A stretch of DNA of 64,000 nucleotides from Corynebacterium capitovis DSM 44611 (lineage in GTDB: Bacteria > Actinomycetota > Actinomycetes > Mycobacteriales > Mycobacteriaceae): assembly GCF_030440535.1 (NCBI RefSeq), contig NZ_CP047117.1, forward strand, positions 1 through 64,000, given 5' to 3'. The notes below the pieces were generated by a model, which worked only from the letters and a program-made list of their open reading frames with translations, did not search any database and had not been told where the DNA came from. The translations under genes and the position numbers were made by a program. Every line of letters starts with the position of its first letter. Position 1 is the first letter of the stretch. Below, piece by piece: positions 20,407-28,225 of this stretch.

Positions 20407-21056
20407 TTCGTGGCTCTCTTTCCGTGTGCGAGGTCGATGACGGCGTCTGCGATTCCGGCGTGGTCGGGATTCACGGAAGAGACCACCACAGGGATCAATT
20501 CGGAGAGGTCGTGGAGGTTTGCCAGCAACTCGTCGCGAAGCGAGATGCTGCGCAACTGGTCGGGGTCGTCGACGACGAGCAGGCGGGCGTCGCGCCGGGA
20601 GATGAGCGCGAGCACGACACGCAGCCGGAGGCGATCGAGGGCGTGGAGGTCGCCGACGGGTACGGCGGGGTCGAGGTCCGCGAGCCCAAGCGGTTCGAGC
20701 CAGGGCTCGACCAACCGGTGGCTCAGAATGTCCTTCGGCACGCGGGAGAAGAATGGCTGCGCCCACGCCACCTGTTCGCGAATGGCCTCGCGGACGCTGA
20801 CGGAGCGCTCCAAGGAGTCGATCAGGGTCACGCCGGCGAGTGCCACGCTGCGGAAACGCTCCCGGGTGGTTTCGGCGTCACCAACCGCGATGGTTCCCGC
20901 GACCGGCTTGTAGCGCCCGGCGATGGCCATGCTCACGGTCGACGCGCCCGATTCGCGGGCGACTTTGAGCAGGGTGAGACCTGTGCCGGCGTCGAAGGTG
21001 TACGACGTGGCCCCTTTGGTGAGGGTGAGGTCGCGCACGGTGAGAAGTGGAGTCAT
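20403..21056 (-). CDS. ABC-ATPase-like protein with a degenerate nucleotide site
   Basis: A 217-residue protein coupled to the YhgE-type gene by a GTGA overlap, so it is probably the cytoplasmic partner. It has the fold order of an ABC ATPase: N-terminal strand pair LLTVRDLTLTKG, a P-loop region LLKVARESGASTVSMAIAG (29-47), a Walker-B-like LLVVDDPD and a terminal switch-like strand. The Walker A Lys is Ala38, the signature LSGGQ is replaced by LHALD and the Walker B Glu is Asp. It therefore probably binds ATP poorly, or only structurally. The permease assignment of the pair is inferred. Confidence 0.7.
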   Translation of the reverse strand: MTPLLTVRDLTLTKGATSYTFDAGTGLTLLKVARESGASTVSMAIAGRYKPVAGTIAVGDAETTRERFRSVALAGVTLIDSLERSVSVREAIREQVAWAQPFFSRVPKDILSHRLVEPWLEPLGLADLDPAVPVGDLHALDRLRLRVVLALISRRDARLLVVDDPDQLRSISLRDELLANLHDLSELIPVVVSSVNPDHAGIADAVIDLAHGKRATK

Positions 21057-21086
21057 AAAATCCCCATCGCTAAACGTAGGGTGGAC

Positions 21087-21122
21087 TATCAGTTAACCAA
21101 GGGGTATTCTGCTCAGCTGATA
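21087..21122. promoter_or_regulatory. Inverted repeat between the divergent ATPase and TetR genes
   Basis: TATCAG (21087-21092) and CTGATA (21117-21122) form a widely spaced inverted repeat in the 71-bp divergent promoter region, with an internal GTTAAC. It is a candidate TetR operator; weak because the arms are only 6 bp. Confidence 0.35.
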
Positions 21123-21127
21123 CCTGG

Positions 21128-21712
21128 ATGTCAACAATGAAAGAGGGCAGCGTGCGGGCGGACGCGAGGCGGAAGCGTCAGCAGATCATCGAAGCGGCCA
21201 CGGAACGCTTTCGCAGGCGATCGAGCTCCGAGACGACACTGGAAGGCATCGCCAAGGACGCCGGCGTCGGCATCGCCACACTGTACCGCCATTTTCCCTC
21301 CCGGGCTGACCTTCGGCTCGCGTGCGCGCTCAACTTCATCGACACCCTGCGGGGGTTTCTCGACGAGACGCTGGAGACATTCGACGATGACCCCGAAGCG
21401 CACTGGGAGGGGTTCGTCTGGCGCCTCGTCGACTACGGGGTGGGCGCCCTCGTCTGGGCGTTCGTCGACGGGCAATCCCAGGGCGTCGGGCCGGAGGTAA
21501 CGGACAAACGCGACCAGTTCTTCGCGGACGTGGAAGTCCTGCTGGACAAGGCCAGCGACCACGGGCTTGTTAACCCCGCACTCGGCCCACTGGAGATGGC
21601 GTCTGAGCTGATAGTGGTGACGCGCCCGCAGGGGCAGCACATGGACCAGCTCTTCCCTGACGTGCAGAAAAGGCTGGTCGGGCACCTGCTCGCGGCGTGG
21701 CGACAGGCCTAG
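21128..21712 (+). CDS. TetR-family regulator divergent from the YhgE module
   Basis: A 194-residue regulator with an N-terminal HTH (TLEGIAKDAGVGIATLYRHFPSRADL, about 38-63) and a helical ligand domain with LVDYGVGALVWAFVDGQSQG. It diverges from the ATPase-YhgE pair, so it probably represses that pair in response to a lipophilic compound. ATG 21128 gives MSTMKEG; ATG 21137 is an alternative. No strong ribosome site is seen. Its stop overlaps that of the convergent next gene by 4 bp. Confidence 0.85.
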   Translation: MSTMKEGSVRADARRKRQQIIEAATERFRRRSSSETTLEGIAKDAGVGIATLYRHFPSRADLRLACALNFIDTLRGFLDETLETFDDDPEAHWEGFVWRLVDYGVGALVWAFVDGQSQGVGPEVTDKRDQFFADVEVLLDKASDHGLVNPALGPLEMASELIVVTRPQGQHMDQLFPDVQKRLVGHLLAAWRQA

Positions 21713-22353
21713 CTGCGCTGGTCCTTATCGAGGGTGTCGAGTGTGGTGAGCTGCTCCTCCAGGCTGGTCAGGAGCTCCTCGTCACGCTCGGCGGGTTCTT
21801 CCCCAAGCGGGCCCGCGGCGTGTCGCCCCGTGGCGCGGTCGTCCTCCGTCTTGGTGGAGTAGACCAGGGTCGCCCGCCCCGCTTCGTCGGTTTCCTCGCG
21901 TGGGGCTGCCGGCCGCGTGGGTAGGTCCGAGATGCCAGTGCTGCCCTTTTTGCTCAGGTAGGTATACGCGGCCCACGCGGCGCCGCCAGCTACGGCGAGA
22001 GCGGCGAGGACACCGAGTGCGCCGAACCCCCTCTTCTTACCTTTCGCTTCCTTCTTCAGGGCCGCGCGCCGGGCGGCGCGGTCGGGCGCCGTGGCGGTGA
22101 ATGCGGCGCGCCGGCGGTCTAACCGGTCGTGCGCGGCGCGCGTGACATCGCCGGCCTGAGCGCGGGCGGCACCGTAGAGCTCCTCCAGCTCGGGGAGGCT
22201 GGCAACGCCGTGAACGCGGTCAATGTTGTTGTCCTTGATCGCGCCGATGATGGCGTCGTAGATGTCGCGCTGCTTTTCGTCGTCAAGCTTGCGGACGTAG
22301 TTGTAGGCGGACTTCGCGCCCTTGAGGGCCAGGTTTGCGGTGGTGAGGTTCAT
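21709..22353 (-). CDS. Single-pass membrane hypothetical protein
   Basis: A 214-residue protein of unknown function. The N-terminal 60 residues are helical (LKGAKSAYNYVRKLDDEKQRDIYDAIIGAIKD), then a basic stretch KKEAKGKKRG directly before one membrane helix (about 109-130), then an acidic, disordered C-terminus ending in a short coiled coil EELLTSLEEQLTTLDTLDKD. The positive-inside rule puts the N-terminus in the cytoplasm. ATG with GAGGAGCGACG upstream. The 244-bp gap to metF holds both divergent promoters; I see no riboswitch in it. Confidence 0.7.
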   Translation of the reverse strand: MNLTTANLALKGAKSAYNYVRKLDDEKQRDIYDAIIGAIKDNNIDRVHGVASLPELEELYGAARAQAGDVTRAAHDRLDRRRAAFTATAPDRAARRAALKKEAKGKKRGFGALGVLAALAVAGGAAWAAYTYLSKKGSTGISDLPTRPAAPREETDEAGRATLVYSTKTEDDRATGRHAAGPLGEEPAERDEELLTSLEEQLTTLDTLDKDQRS

Positions 22354-22597
22354 CGTCGCTCCTCGGGTGGTTGATGGGGGACCGTGGGCACCAGCCTAGC
22401 CGATGTGAGCGTTTCGCTAATGGACAGAGCGGTTCATTTATATTCATCGCTCGCAACGCGGTGAGCTGCGGGAACGTACCTGCGTTCGGTTGGACCGTTG
22501 TCCACGCAAAGCTTCCCGGCTTAAGTTTCATAACCAACGTTGATCTGTAAGCGCCGAGCCCGGCCCGGAAAAACCGCACGACGAAAGGCTAATTCTC

Positions 22598-23554
22598 TTG
22601 CGTGGGAACTACCCTTCGACGCGGCTTTCTGCCTCCGCTCCGCTAGATCGCCTCGACGAAGACACCAACCGCACCCGGCCCAGCGCGCGCCGCGCGCGGA
22701 CTGCTCTGAGCTTTGAGCTTATCCCGCCCCGCCACGATGCGGACTTCGCGCTCCTCGACGACCTCGTCACCGGCCTCGCCCTCTACCGCCCAGACTACAT
22801 CGCGGTGACGTCTTCGCGCCGCTCCGATTGGCTCGCGGGAACGGCGGCGCTGATCTCGCGGGTGGCCCAGACGTCCGACCTGCGGCCCATCGCCCACCTG
22901 GCGTGCTCCGCTGGCACCCGCGCCGAACTCACGGGGTGGATTCGCACACTTATCGACGCCGGCGTGCGCGGCTTCCTCGCCCTGCGCGGTGATCTTCCCC
23001 CGGGCGAGACCCAGCTTCCCGAGGGGTACCTGCAGCATGCGACGGACCTGCTCAACCTCATCCACGAGGTGGAGGAAGAAGAGGAGTTCCGCCTGGCGGC
23101 GGGAAAGCTCGCCCTGTCCGTGGCGTGCTACCCCTCGGGCCACGCCGAGTCCAGGAACGAGGACGAGGACCTCGACGTGTTGCTGGCTAAGCAGCGCCTC
23201 GGCGCCGACTTCGCCATCACGCAGCTCTTTTTCGAGGCGGATGACTACCTGAGCTTCGTCGAAAAGTCCCGCCTCGCCGGCGTACGCATTCCCCTGATCC
23301 CGGGCATCATGCCTATGACCAGCCTGAAACGGGTTGAGCGCATGGGCGTGCTGTCCGGGATCACGGTTCCCGACCACGTGACCGCCCGGTTCGCCGCAGC
23401 CAGCGGGCCCGAGGAGGAGTACGAGGCGGGCATGGCGGCCACCGCCGAGCTCGCCCGCGCAATCCTCGACGCCGGAACGGGCGGCCTGCACATCTACACC
23501 CACAACAACTTGGCGGTGACGCAGGACCTGCTGCGCCGCATCGATATTTCCTGA
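22598..23554 (+). CDS. metF: Methylenetetrahydrofolate reductase
   Basis: Reduces 5,10-methylene-THF to 5-methyl-THF, the methyl donor used by the next gene, metE. The 318-residue TIM-barrel protein has ALSFELIPPRHDADF at the N-terminus with the catalytic Glu, YIAVTSSRRSD, LALRGD for folate/FAD contact, ACYPSGHAES and DFAITQLFFEADDY, all in MetF order, and IPGIMPMTS. The start is TTG with GAAAGG 9 nt upstream. It lies 11 bp before metE, giving a two-gene methionine operon. The N-terminal 30 residues are not conserved in the family and a later start is possible. Confidence 0.88.
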   Translation: MRGNYPSTRLSASAPLDRLDEDTNRTRPSARRARTALSFELIPPRHDADFALLDDLVTGLALYRPDYIAVTSSRRSDWLAGTAALISRVAQTSDLRPIAHLACSAGTRAELTGWIRTLIDAGVRGFLALRGDLPPGETQLPEGYLQHATDLLNLIHEVEEEEEFRLAAGKLALSVACYPSGHAESRNEDEDLDVLLAKQRLGADFAITQLFFEADDYLSFVEKSRLAGVRIPLIPGIMPMTSLKRVERMGVLSGITVPDHVTARFAAASGPEEEYEAGMAATAELARAILDAGTGGLHIYTHNNLAVTQDLLRRIDIS

Positions 23555-23565
23555 AAGGACCCTTC

Positions 23566-25821
23566 ATGACCACGACTTTCCCCGCGGCCACGATCGAGGG
23601 CTACCCGCGTATTGGCGCGAACCGCGAGCTCAAGCGAGCGTTGGAGTCCTACTGGGCGGGGCGGATCGACGCTGAGACGTTCCGCTCCACGACCCGGGCC
23701 CTGCGCATCGACACCTATAATCACCTGCGCGACCTCGGCCTGGCGGAGGACTACGCCATCCCCGCTGACGTCGCCTACTACGACCACGTGCTGGAAACCG
23801 CGTTGACCGTTGGCTTGATCGCGGGTGGCACGGACCTTGACGAGGAGTTTGCCCTCGCCCGCGGCACCGCCACGCGGGTACCGCTGGAAATGACGAAGTG
23901 GTTTGACACCAACTACCACTACCTCGTCCCCGAGGTGTCCGCCGGTCAAGACATCACCGCGGCCCCGGAACGGATCCTGCGCCTAGTGGAGGAGGCCGCC
24001 GGCGCGGGGCACACCGTGCGCCCCTATCTGGTCGGCCCGGTAACGCTTCTTGCCCTGGCCAAGCCTGTTGAGTGGTCCCTACTCCCGGCGCTAGTCGAGT
24101 CCTACGCCGCAGTGTTCTCGGCGCTCAAAGCCGCTGGCGTGGAATGGGTGCAGGTGGCTGAGCCCGCGGTCGTGGCCGACCTCACCACCCCGGACGCGGA
24201 GATCGCCCGCCACCTGGAGACCGCCTGGTCCGAGCTCCTGGCCAGCGAGGACCGCCCCTCGGTGTACCTGACCACCCCCTACGGCGCCGCGCGCGAAGCC
24301 CTCCCGGTGCTGGGCCGCCTCGCGCCCGAGGCCCTGCACGTCGACCTCTCTCCCTGGACCCTCGCCGCTGCCCCCGACTATCCGCAGCGCGTCGCCGACG
24401 CCATCCCAGCCAGCACCCACCTCGTTGCAGGACTTATCGACGGCCGCAACGTCTGGGCCGCAAACCTCCGGGAGCGTACAGACGTCCTGCAGTCTTTGGG
24501 GCGCACTGCATCCTCCGTGTCCACCTCCACCTCCCTCCAGCACGTTCCGCACTCCCTGAACGTGGAAAAGAACCTGCCCATCGACGCCGCGAACTGGCTC
24601 TCCTTCGCCGACGAAAAGGTCGGCGAGGTCCTCGCGCTGGTCGTAGGCCCGGACGCCGCCGCCGAGGCGTTTGCCCGCTCGGACCGCGCCGTGCGCACCC
24701 GGGCGGAGTCGGAGCGCATTCACAATGCGGAGGTGGCGCAGCGCGTCGAGAAGCTTCCTGCCGGTCGCGTCACGCGAGCCCCCGATTTCACCGAGCGCAA
24801 GCGCGTCCAAGGCGAGGCGCTGGGGCTGCCCGACCTGCCGACCACGACGATCGGCTCCTTCCCGCAGACCCCGGAGATCCGCAAGGCGCGCGCCGACCAC
24901 AAGGCCGGCCAGCTCACCGACGAGCAATACACCGAGGCGCTGCGCGCGGAGATCAAAAACGTTATTGAGCTGCAGGAAGAGATCGGCCTCGATGTCCTCG
25001 TGCACGGCGAAGCCGAGCGCAACGACATGGTGCAGTACTTCGCCGAGCTTCTTGACGGCTTCGTCGTCACCGAAAACGGCTGGGTCCAGTCCTACGGTTC
25101 GCGCTGCACCCGCCCGCCGATCGTCGTCGGCGACGTCTCCCGCCCCCGCCCGATGACGGTGGAGTGGGCCACCTATGCCCAGTCCCTCTCTGACCGTCCG
25201 GTGAAAGGCATGCTCACGGGGCCGGTGACCATTCTCGCGTGGTCTTTCAAGCGCGACGACGTGCCCCTGTCCGTCTCCGCGGACCAGATCGCGCTCGCTC
25301 TTGCCGACGAAGTCCGCGACCTCGAAGATGCCGGCATCAAGGTCATCCAGATCGACGAACCCGCCTTGCGCGAGCTTCTCCCTCTGCGCGCCAACGACCG
25401 GCGGGCCTACCTGGACTGGGCCGTCCGCGCCTTCCGCTTGGTCGCGCTGCAGGCTCGGCCCGAGACGCAGATCCACACCCACCTCTGCTACTCAGAATTC
25501 GGCCAAATCATCGACGCCGTCGCAGGTCTCGACGCCGACGTGACATCGATCGAAGCCGCACGCTCGCGGATGGAGCTGCTGGAGGACATCGACGACACCT
25601 TCCACTCCGAAATCGGCCCCGGCATCTGGGACATTCACTCCCCGCGCGTGCCGTCGACGGAGGAGATCTCCCAGCTCATCCGCGCTGCCCTCGAGAACGT
25701 GCCGGCGAACCGGCTCTGGGTCAACCCGGACTGCGGCTTGAAGACCCGCGGTTACGCCGAAGTCGAGCCCTCGCTGCGCAACCTGGTCGCCGCGCGCGAC
25801 GAGGTTGCTGCGGGGCTTTAG
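23566..25821 (+). CDS. metE: Cobalamin-independent methionine synthase
   Basis: Transfers the methyl of 5-methyl-THF-triglutamate to homocysteine without B12. The 751-residue protein has the two related barrels of MetE: an N-terminal half starting ATIEGYPRIGANRELKRAL and a catalytic half with TTTIGSFPQT, and the zinc ligands in IHTHLCYSEF (His and Cys near 638-641), a Glu in the ITSIEAARS region, and NPDCGLKTRG (Cys near 722). It is full-length. It follows metF directly. No B12 or SAM riboswitch is visible upstream, and no TAGAC-N6-GTCTA site, although C. glutamicum controls met genes through that motif. Confidence 0.97.
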   Translation: MTTTFPAATIEGYPRIGANRELKRALESYWAGRIDAETFRSTTRALRIDTYNHLRDLGLAEDYAIPADVAYYDHVLETALTVGLIAGGTDLDEEFALARGTATRVPLEMTKWFDTNYHYLVPEVSAGQDITAAPERILRLVEEAAGAGHTVRPYLVGPVTLLALAKPVEWSLLPALVESYAAVFSALKAAGVEWVQVAEPAVVADLTTPDAEIARHLETAWSELLASEDRPSVYLTTPYGAAREALPVLGRLAPEALHVDLSPWTLAAAPDYPQRVADAIPASTHLVAGLIDGRNVWAANLRERTDVLQSLGRTASSVSTSTSLQHVPHSLNVEKNLPIDAANWLSFADEKVGEVLALVVGPDAAAEAFARSDRAVRTRAESERIHNAEVAQRVEKLPAGRVTRAPDFTERKRVQGEALGLPDLPTTTIGSFPQTPEIRKARADHKAGQLTDEQYTEALRAEIKNVIELQEEIGLDVLVHGEAERNDMVQYFAELLDGFVVTENGWVQSYGSRCTRPPIVVGDVSRPRPMTVEWATYAQSLSDRPVKGMLTGPVTILAWSFKRDDVPLSVSADQIALALADEVRDLEDAGIKVIQIDEPALRELLPLRANDRRAYLDWAVRAFRLVALQARPETQIHTHLCYSEFGQIIDAVAGLDADVTSIEAARSRMELLEDIDDTFHSEIGPGIWDIHSPRVPSTEEISQLIRAALENVPANRLWVNPDCGLKTRGYAEVEPSLRNLVAARDEVAAGL

Positions 25822-25865
25822 TTGCTCTACTTTGCCCGCGCGACCCTGGCGTGAAAGTAGAGCAA
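25821..25865. terminator. Long-stem inverted repeat between metE and the lamin-tail gene
   Basis: Perfect 13-bp arms GTTGCTCTACTTT (25821-25833) and AAAGTAGAGCAAC (25853-25865) with a 19-nt loop. The first arm begins on the last base of the metE stop. It lies between two convergent genes and is probably a bidirectional terminator, although a T tract is missing. Confidence 0.6.
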
Positions 25866-25873
25866 CGCGGACA

Positions 25874-27229
25874 CTAGAAGCTGCTCAGGGAGCTCAGTGC
25901 CGCAGAGCACGACGTGCTCGTTTCGCGCGCTCCCTGGCGCAGGGCAACTCCGCCCGTGTACGCGTCGTCGGCCCAGACGAATGTTTCGCGCGTGGTCTTC
26001 GAGCCGTTGACGCACGCGGACTCCGTCGTGCGGGAAGCGAAGCCCTCGTTGGCCACGTTGTTCATCGCGGCCGGGCGCGCCTGGATTTCGGATGCGGCGG
26101 TGAACTCCGTGCCGTTGAAGGAGACGAGCTGGGACTGACCGTCGCAGGCTTCGTCGCAAAGAATGCGCAGCTGAGCGTCCTGCGGGCGGTAATCCAGGGC
26201 CATGACGCCGGCGAAGGGGGAGTCGTAGCGCTGCTTGAGCTCGGCGGTCTCACCCAGGCTGACAAAGAGAACGTCCCCGGTGCCCTCGACGCCGACGGCG
26301 AAAACGCCGCCCCACGCGCCGGGAACGTAGTCGACTGCTTCGAGGCCGGCGTTCGCGCCGACGGACCCCACCAGGTCGGAGAGGTTAAACTCCTGGCTCG
26401 CGGCGAGCTCGTCGGTTGCCTCGTCCGGCGTAAACGTCAGGATCGACGGCCGGGAGGTGCTCTTCGCAGCGTTGTTGCGCTCGGTGGCCACGTAGATCCG
26501 CCCGTCGGGACCCACTGCCACCCCCTCGGCATCGGGTTTGCCGGGGCCGTCCGCGTAATGCAGCGTCCATTTCTTCTCGACGCCCCACCGCTGCCCCGAT
26601 TCAGCGAGCTTGAGCAGGGAGCCGTCACCGTTGTTGACTACCCAGAGGTTTCCCGCGTCGTCGAAGTCGAGGCCCGAGAAGTCCTCCGAGGCTAGGCCGT
26701 CGACGTGGAGGTCGGTGATGTCCATTGGGTCGAAGGGCCACGCCTCGGCGGTCGTCGCGGGCGTGTCACCGCCCGGGTTGCGTGTGCCGCGGCTCGGCTC
26801 GGCGGTGCCCGTGAACTCGCCGGTCGTGTCGGGCACGCGGCCCCAGGTGGTGGACGCGTGGGCCTGCCAGGAGGTGGAGTCGGCGAGGGCGCCGGTGGCG
26901 TCGAAAAGCCGAACTGCGTCGTTGCTGCCTAGCCCGAACCCGCCGTCGGTGTCCGTGTACACGGCGAGGTAGCCGCCCGATTCGATGGTGGTGCCAGCGG
27001 GGAAGGTGATGGGCGTGTGCGTATCGTCATTGTCGAGGATAGACCAGCCGGAGATGTCAATGCTGTTGTTCTTATCGGTGTTGGCCAGCTCGACCCAGTC
27101 TCCGACGGCGTCGCCGTTGGACTCGACTTCGTTGATCACGACGGGGCCGGTCGCCGCGTGGGCGACAGGGTTGACTGCGTAGGAAAAAGTGAGGGACAAC
27201 GCCAGGCAGGCGGCTTTTGTTACATGCAT
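25874..27229 (-). CDS. Secreted lamin-tail-domain protein
   Basis: A 451-residue exported protein. ATG 27229 is chosen as it starts a signal peptide MHVTKAACLALSLTFSYAVNP ending at AHA-A near residue 27; the frame is open 28 codons upstream. Residues about 30-145 form a lamin-tail (LTD) beta-sandwich (VINEVESNGDAVGDWVELAN...GWSILDN). The remaining 300 residues read as a beta-propeller-like domain (DLHVDGLASEDFSGLDFDDAGNLWVV..., LEAVDYVP) resembling esterase-like/SdiA-regulated modules. Two Cys pairs fit an oxidising location. LTD proteins often bind DNA, metal or surface glycans; here the role is unknown. It diverges from ppiA. Confidence 0.75.
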   Translation of the reverse strand: MHVTKAACLALSLTFSYAVNPVAHAATGPVVINEVESNGDAVGDWVELANTDKNNSIDISGWSILDNDDTHTPITFPAGTTIESGGYLAVYTDTDGGFGLGSNDAVRLFDATGALADSTSWQAHASTTWGRVPDTTGEFTGTAEPSRGTRNPGGDTPATTAEAWPFDPMDITDLHVDGLASEDFSGLDFDDAGNLWVVNNGDGSLLKLAESGQRWGVEKKWTLHYADGPGKPDAEGVAVGPDGRIYVATERNNAAKSTSRPSILTFTPDEATDELAASQEFNLSDLVGSVGANAGLEAVDYVPGAWGGVFAVGVEGTGDVLFVSLGETAELKQRYDSPFAGVMALDYRPQDAQLRILCDEACDGQSQLVSFNGTEFTAASEIQARPAAMNNVANEGFASRTTESACVNGSKTTRETFVWADDAYTGGVALRQGARETSTSCSAALSSLSSF

Positions 27230-27311
27230 GCCGTGACGGTAGCGCCGGGGCATGAACTCTTGCCGACGCCGCCGTGACACGAGCATGAACATCATCACTA
27301 GGATTGGCCGC

Positions 27312-27836
27312 ATGACTCAAAAGACTGAGACTGCTGTTCTGCACACGAACCACGGCGACATTCGCATCGACCTCTTCGGCAACCACGCGCCGAAGACCGT
27401 GGAGAACTTCACCGGCCTGGCCACCGGTGGAGCCGACTACTCCACCAAGAACGCCGGCGGAACGACCGAGGGCCCGTTTTACGACGGGGCGATCTTCCAC
27501 CGCATCATCTCCGGTTTCATGATCCAAGGCGGTGACCCGACCGGTACCGGTACCGGCGGCCCGGGTTACCAGTTCGCCGACGAGTTCCACCCGGAGCTCC
27601 AGTTCGACCGCCCGTTCCTGCTGGCCATGGCTAATGCTGGCCCGGGCACGAACGGCTCGCAGTTCTTCATCACCGTGGCGCCGACCCCGCACCTGAACAA
27701 CCGACACACCATCTTCGGCGAGGTCACCGACCCCGAATCCCAGAAGGTTGTGGAGGAGATCTCGAACGTCCGCACCGGCCGCATGGACCGCCCGGTTGAC
27801 GACGTCATCATCGAGTCCATTGACATCGAGAAGTAA
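27312..27836 (+). CDS. ppiA: Cyclophilin-type peptidyl-prolyl isomerase
   Basis: Catalyses cis-trans isomerisation of X-Pro bonds; cytoplasmic, since there is no signal peptide. The 174-residue protein covers the full cyclophilin fold: [25 protein letters not shown] (active Arg in FHR), the [17 protein letters not shown] core and HTIFGEV. ATG 27312 gives [17 protein letters not shown] as in PpiA of mycobacteria. It has its own terminator. The position close to crgA-pknB is shared by many actinobacteria. Confidence 0.95.
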   Translation: MTQKTETAVLHTNHGDIRIDLFGNHAPKTVENFTGLATGGADYSTKNAGGTTEGPFYDGAIFHRIISGFMIQGGDPTGTGTGGPGYQFADEFHPELQFDRPFLLAMANAGPGTNGSQFFITVAPTPHLNNRHTIFGEVTDPESQKVVEEISNVRTGRMDRPVDDVIIESIDIEK

Positions 27837-27850
27837 TTCGCAAGCTCCTC

Positions 27851-27882
27851 ACTCCCCGCGGTTGAACCGGCGGGGAGTTTTT
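27851..27882 (+). terminator. Terminator after ppiA
   Basis: Perfect 9-bp stem ACTCCCCGC / GCGGGGAGT (27851-27859 and 27870-27878) with a 10-nt loop and a T run to 27882. It lies 14 bp after the ppiA stop. Confidence 0.93.
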
Positions 27883-27949
27883 CATGCGCTGTGGAGTCCT
27901 GTTCACGGGTTTGTCCCCAGGGTGGCTTGTACACAACAGGTGTGGAAAC

Positions 27950-28123
27950 TGTGGATAACTACAGCCGTGTGATTAGTGAACAGAGGTCCGAAAGCCCGCC
28001 CTCGTGCCGGGCAATTCGAGGATGTAGGTGGGATCCCATTCGCACTCCTCCGAATAGTGCACAGAGTTATCCACAGGCGGGGATAAGTGCTGTTTCCACA
28101 CCGTTATCCACCGCTGTGGATAA
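27950..28123. other. Cluster of DnaA boxes outside oriC
   Basis: Exact 9-mers: TGTGGATAA at 27950-27958, TTATCCACA at 28067-28075 and TGTGGATAA at 28115-28123. A one-mismatch box TTATCCACC lies at 28104-28112, 2 bp from the last box and in opposite orientation. Weaker matches occur at 27941 (TGTGGAAAC) and around 28079 (GGGGATAA). Three perfect boxes in 174 bp is almost as dense as oriC. A DnaA titration or regulatory site, like datA of E. coli in purpose, is the obvious inference. Confidence 0.7.
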
Positions 28124-28177
28124 GTTCCTCTCGTCCCCCACAACTCCGACGGGTCACAAGAAGGGGGGAAATGCCAC

Positions 28178-28210
28178 AACGCCGGCCCCCCCGCGCGGGG
28201 AGCCGGCGTT
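28178..28210 (-). terminator. Terminator of the leftward secreted-protein gene
   Basis: Stem AACGCCGGC (28178-28186) with GCCGGCGTT (28202-28210), and an inner CCCC/GGGG extension. It lies 15 bp beyond the stop of the minus-strand gene at 28226. Confidence 0.75.
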
Positions 28211-28225
28211 ATATAGCGGGGAGGC

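Larger units (their letters stand above)
27837..28225. other. Gene-free region with a DnaA-box cluster
   Basis: No coding frame is credible. It contains the ppiA terminator at its left end, the terminator of the leftward secreted-protein gene at its right end, and between them at least three exact DnaA boxes plus a near-exact box (see the separate entry). Confidence 0.7.

Noticed and set aside
22354-22597. A possible B12 or SAM riboswitch before metF-metE
   Set aside because: I found no B12-box-like sequence and no SAM-riboswitch-like stem set; the region looks like an ordinary divergent promoter.
24091-25482. A 463-codon minus-strand frame inside metE
   Set aside because: Antisense shadow; the Gly/Arg/Val-rich composition is that of reversed GC-rich coding sequence.
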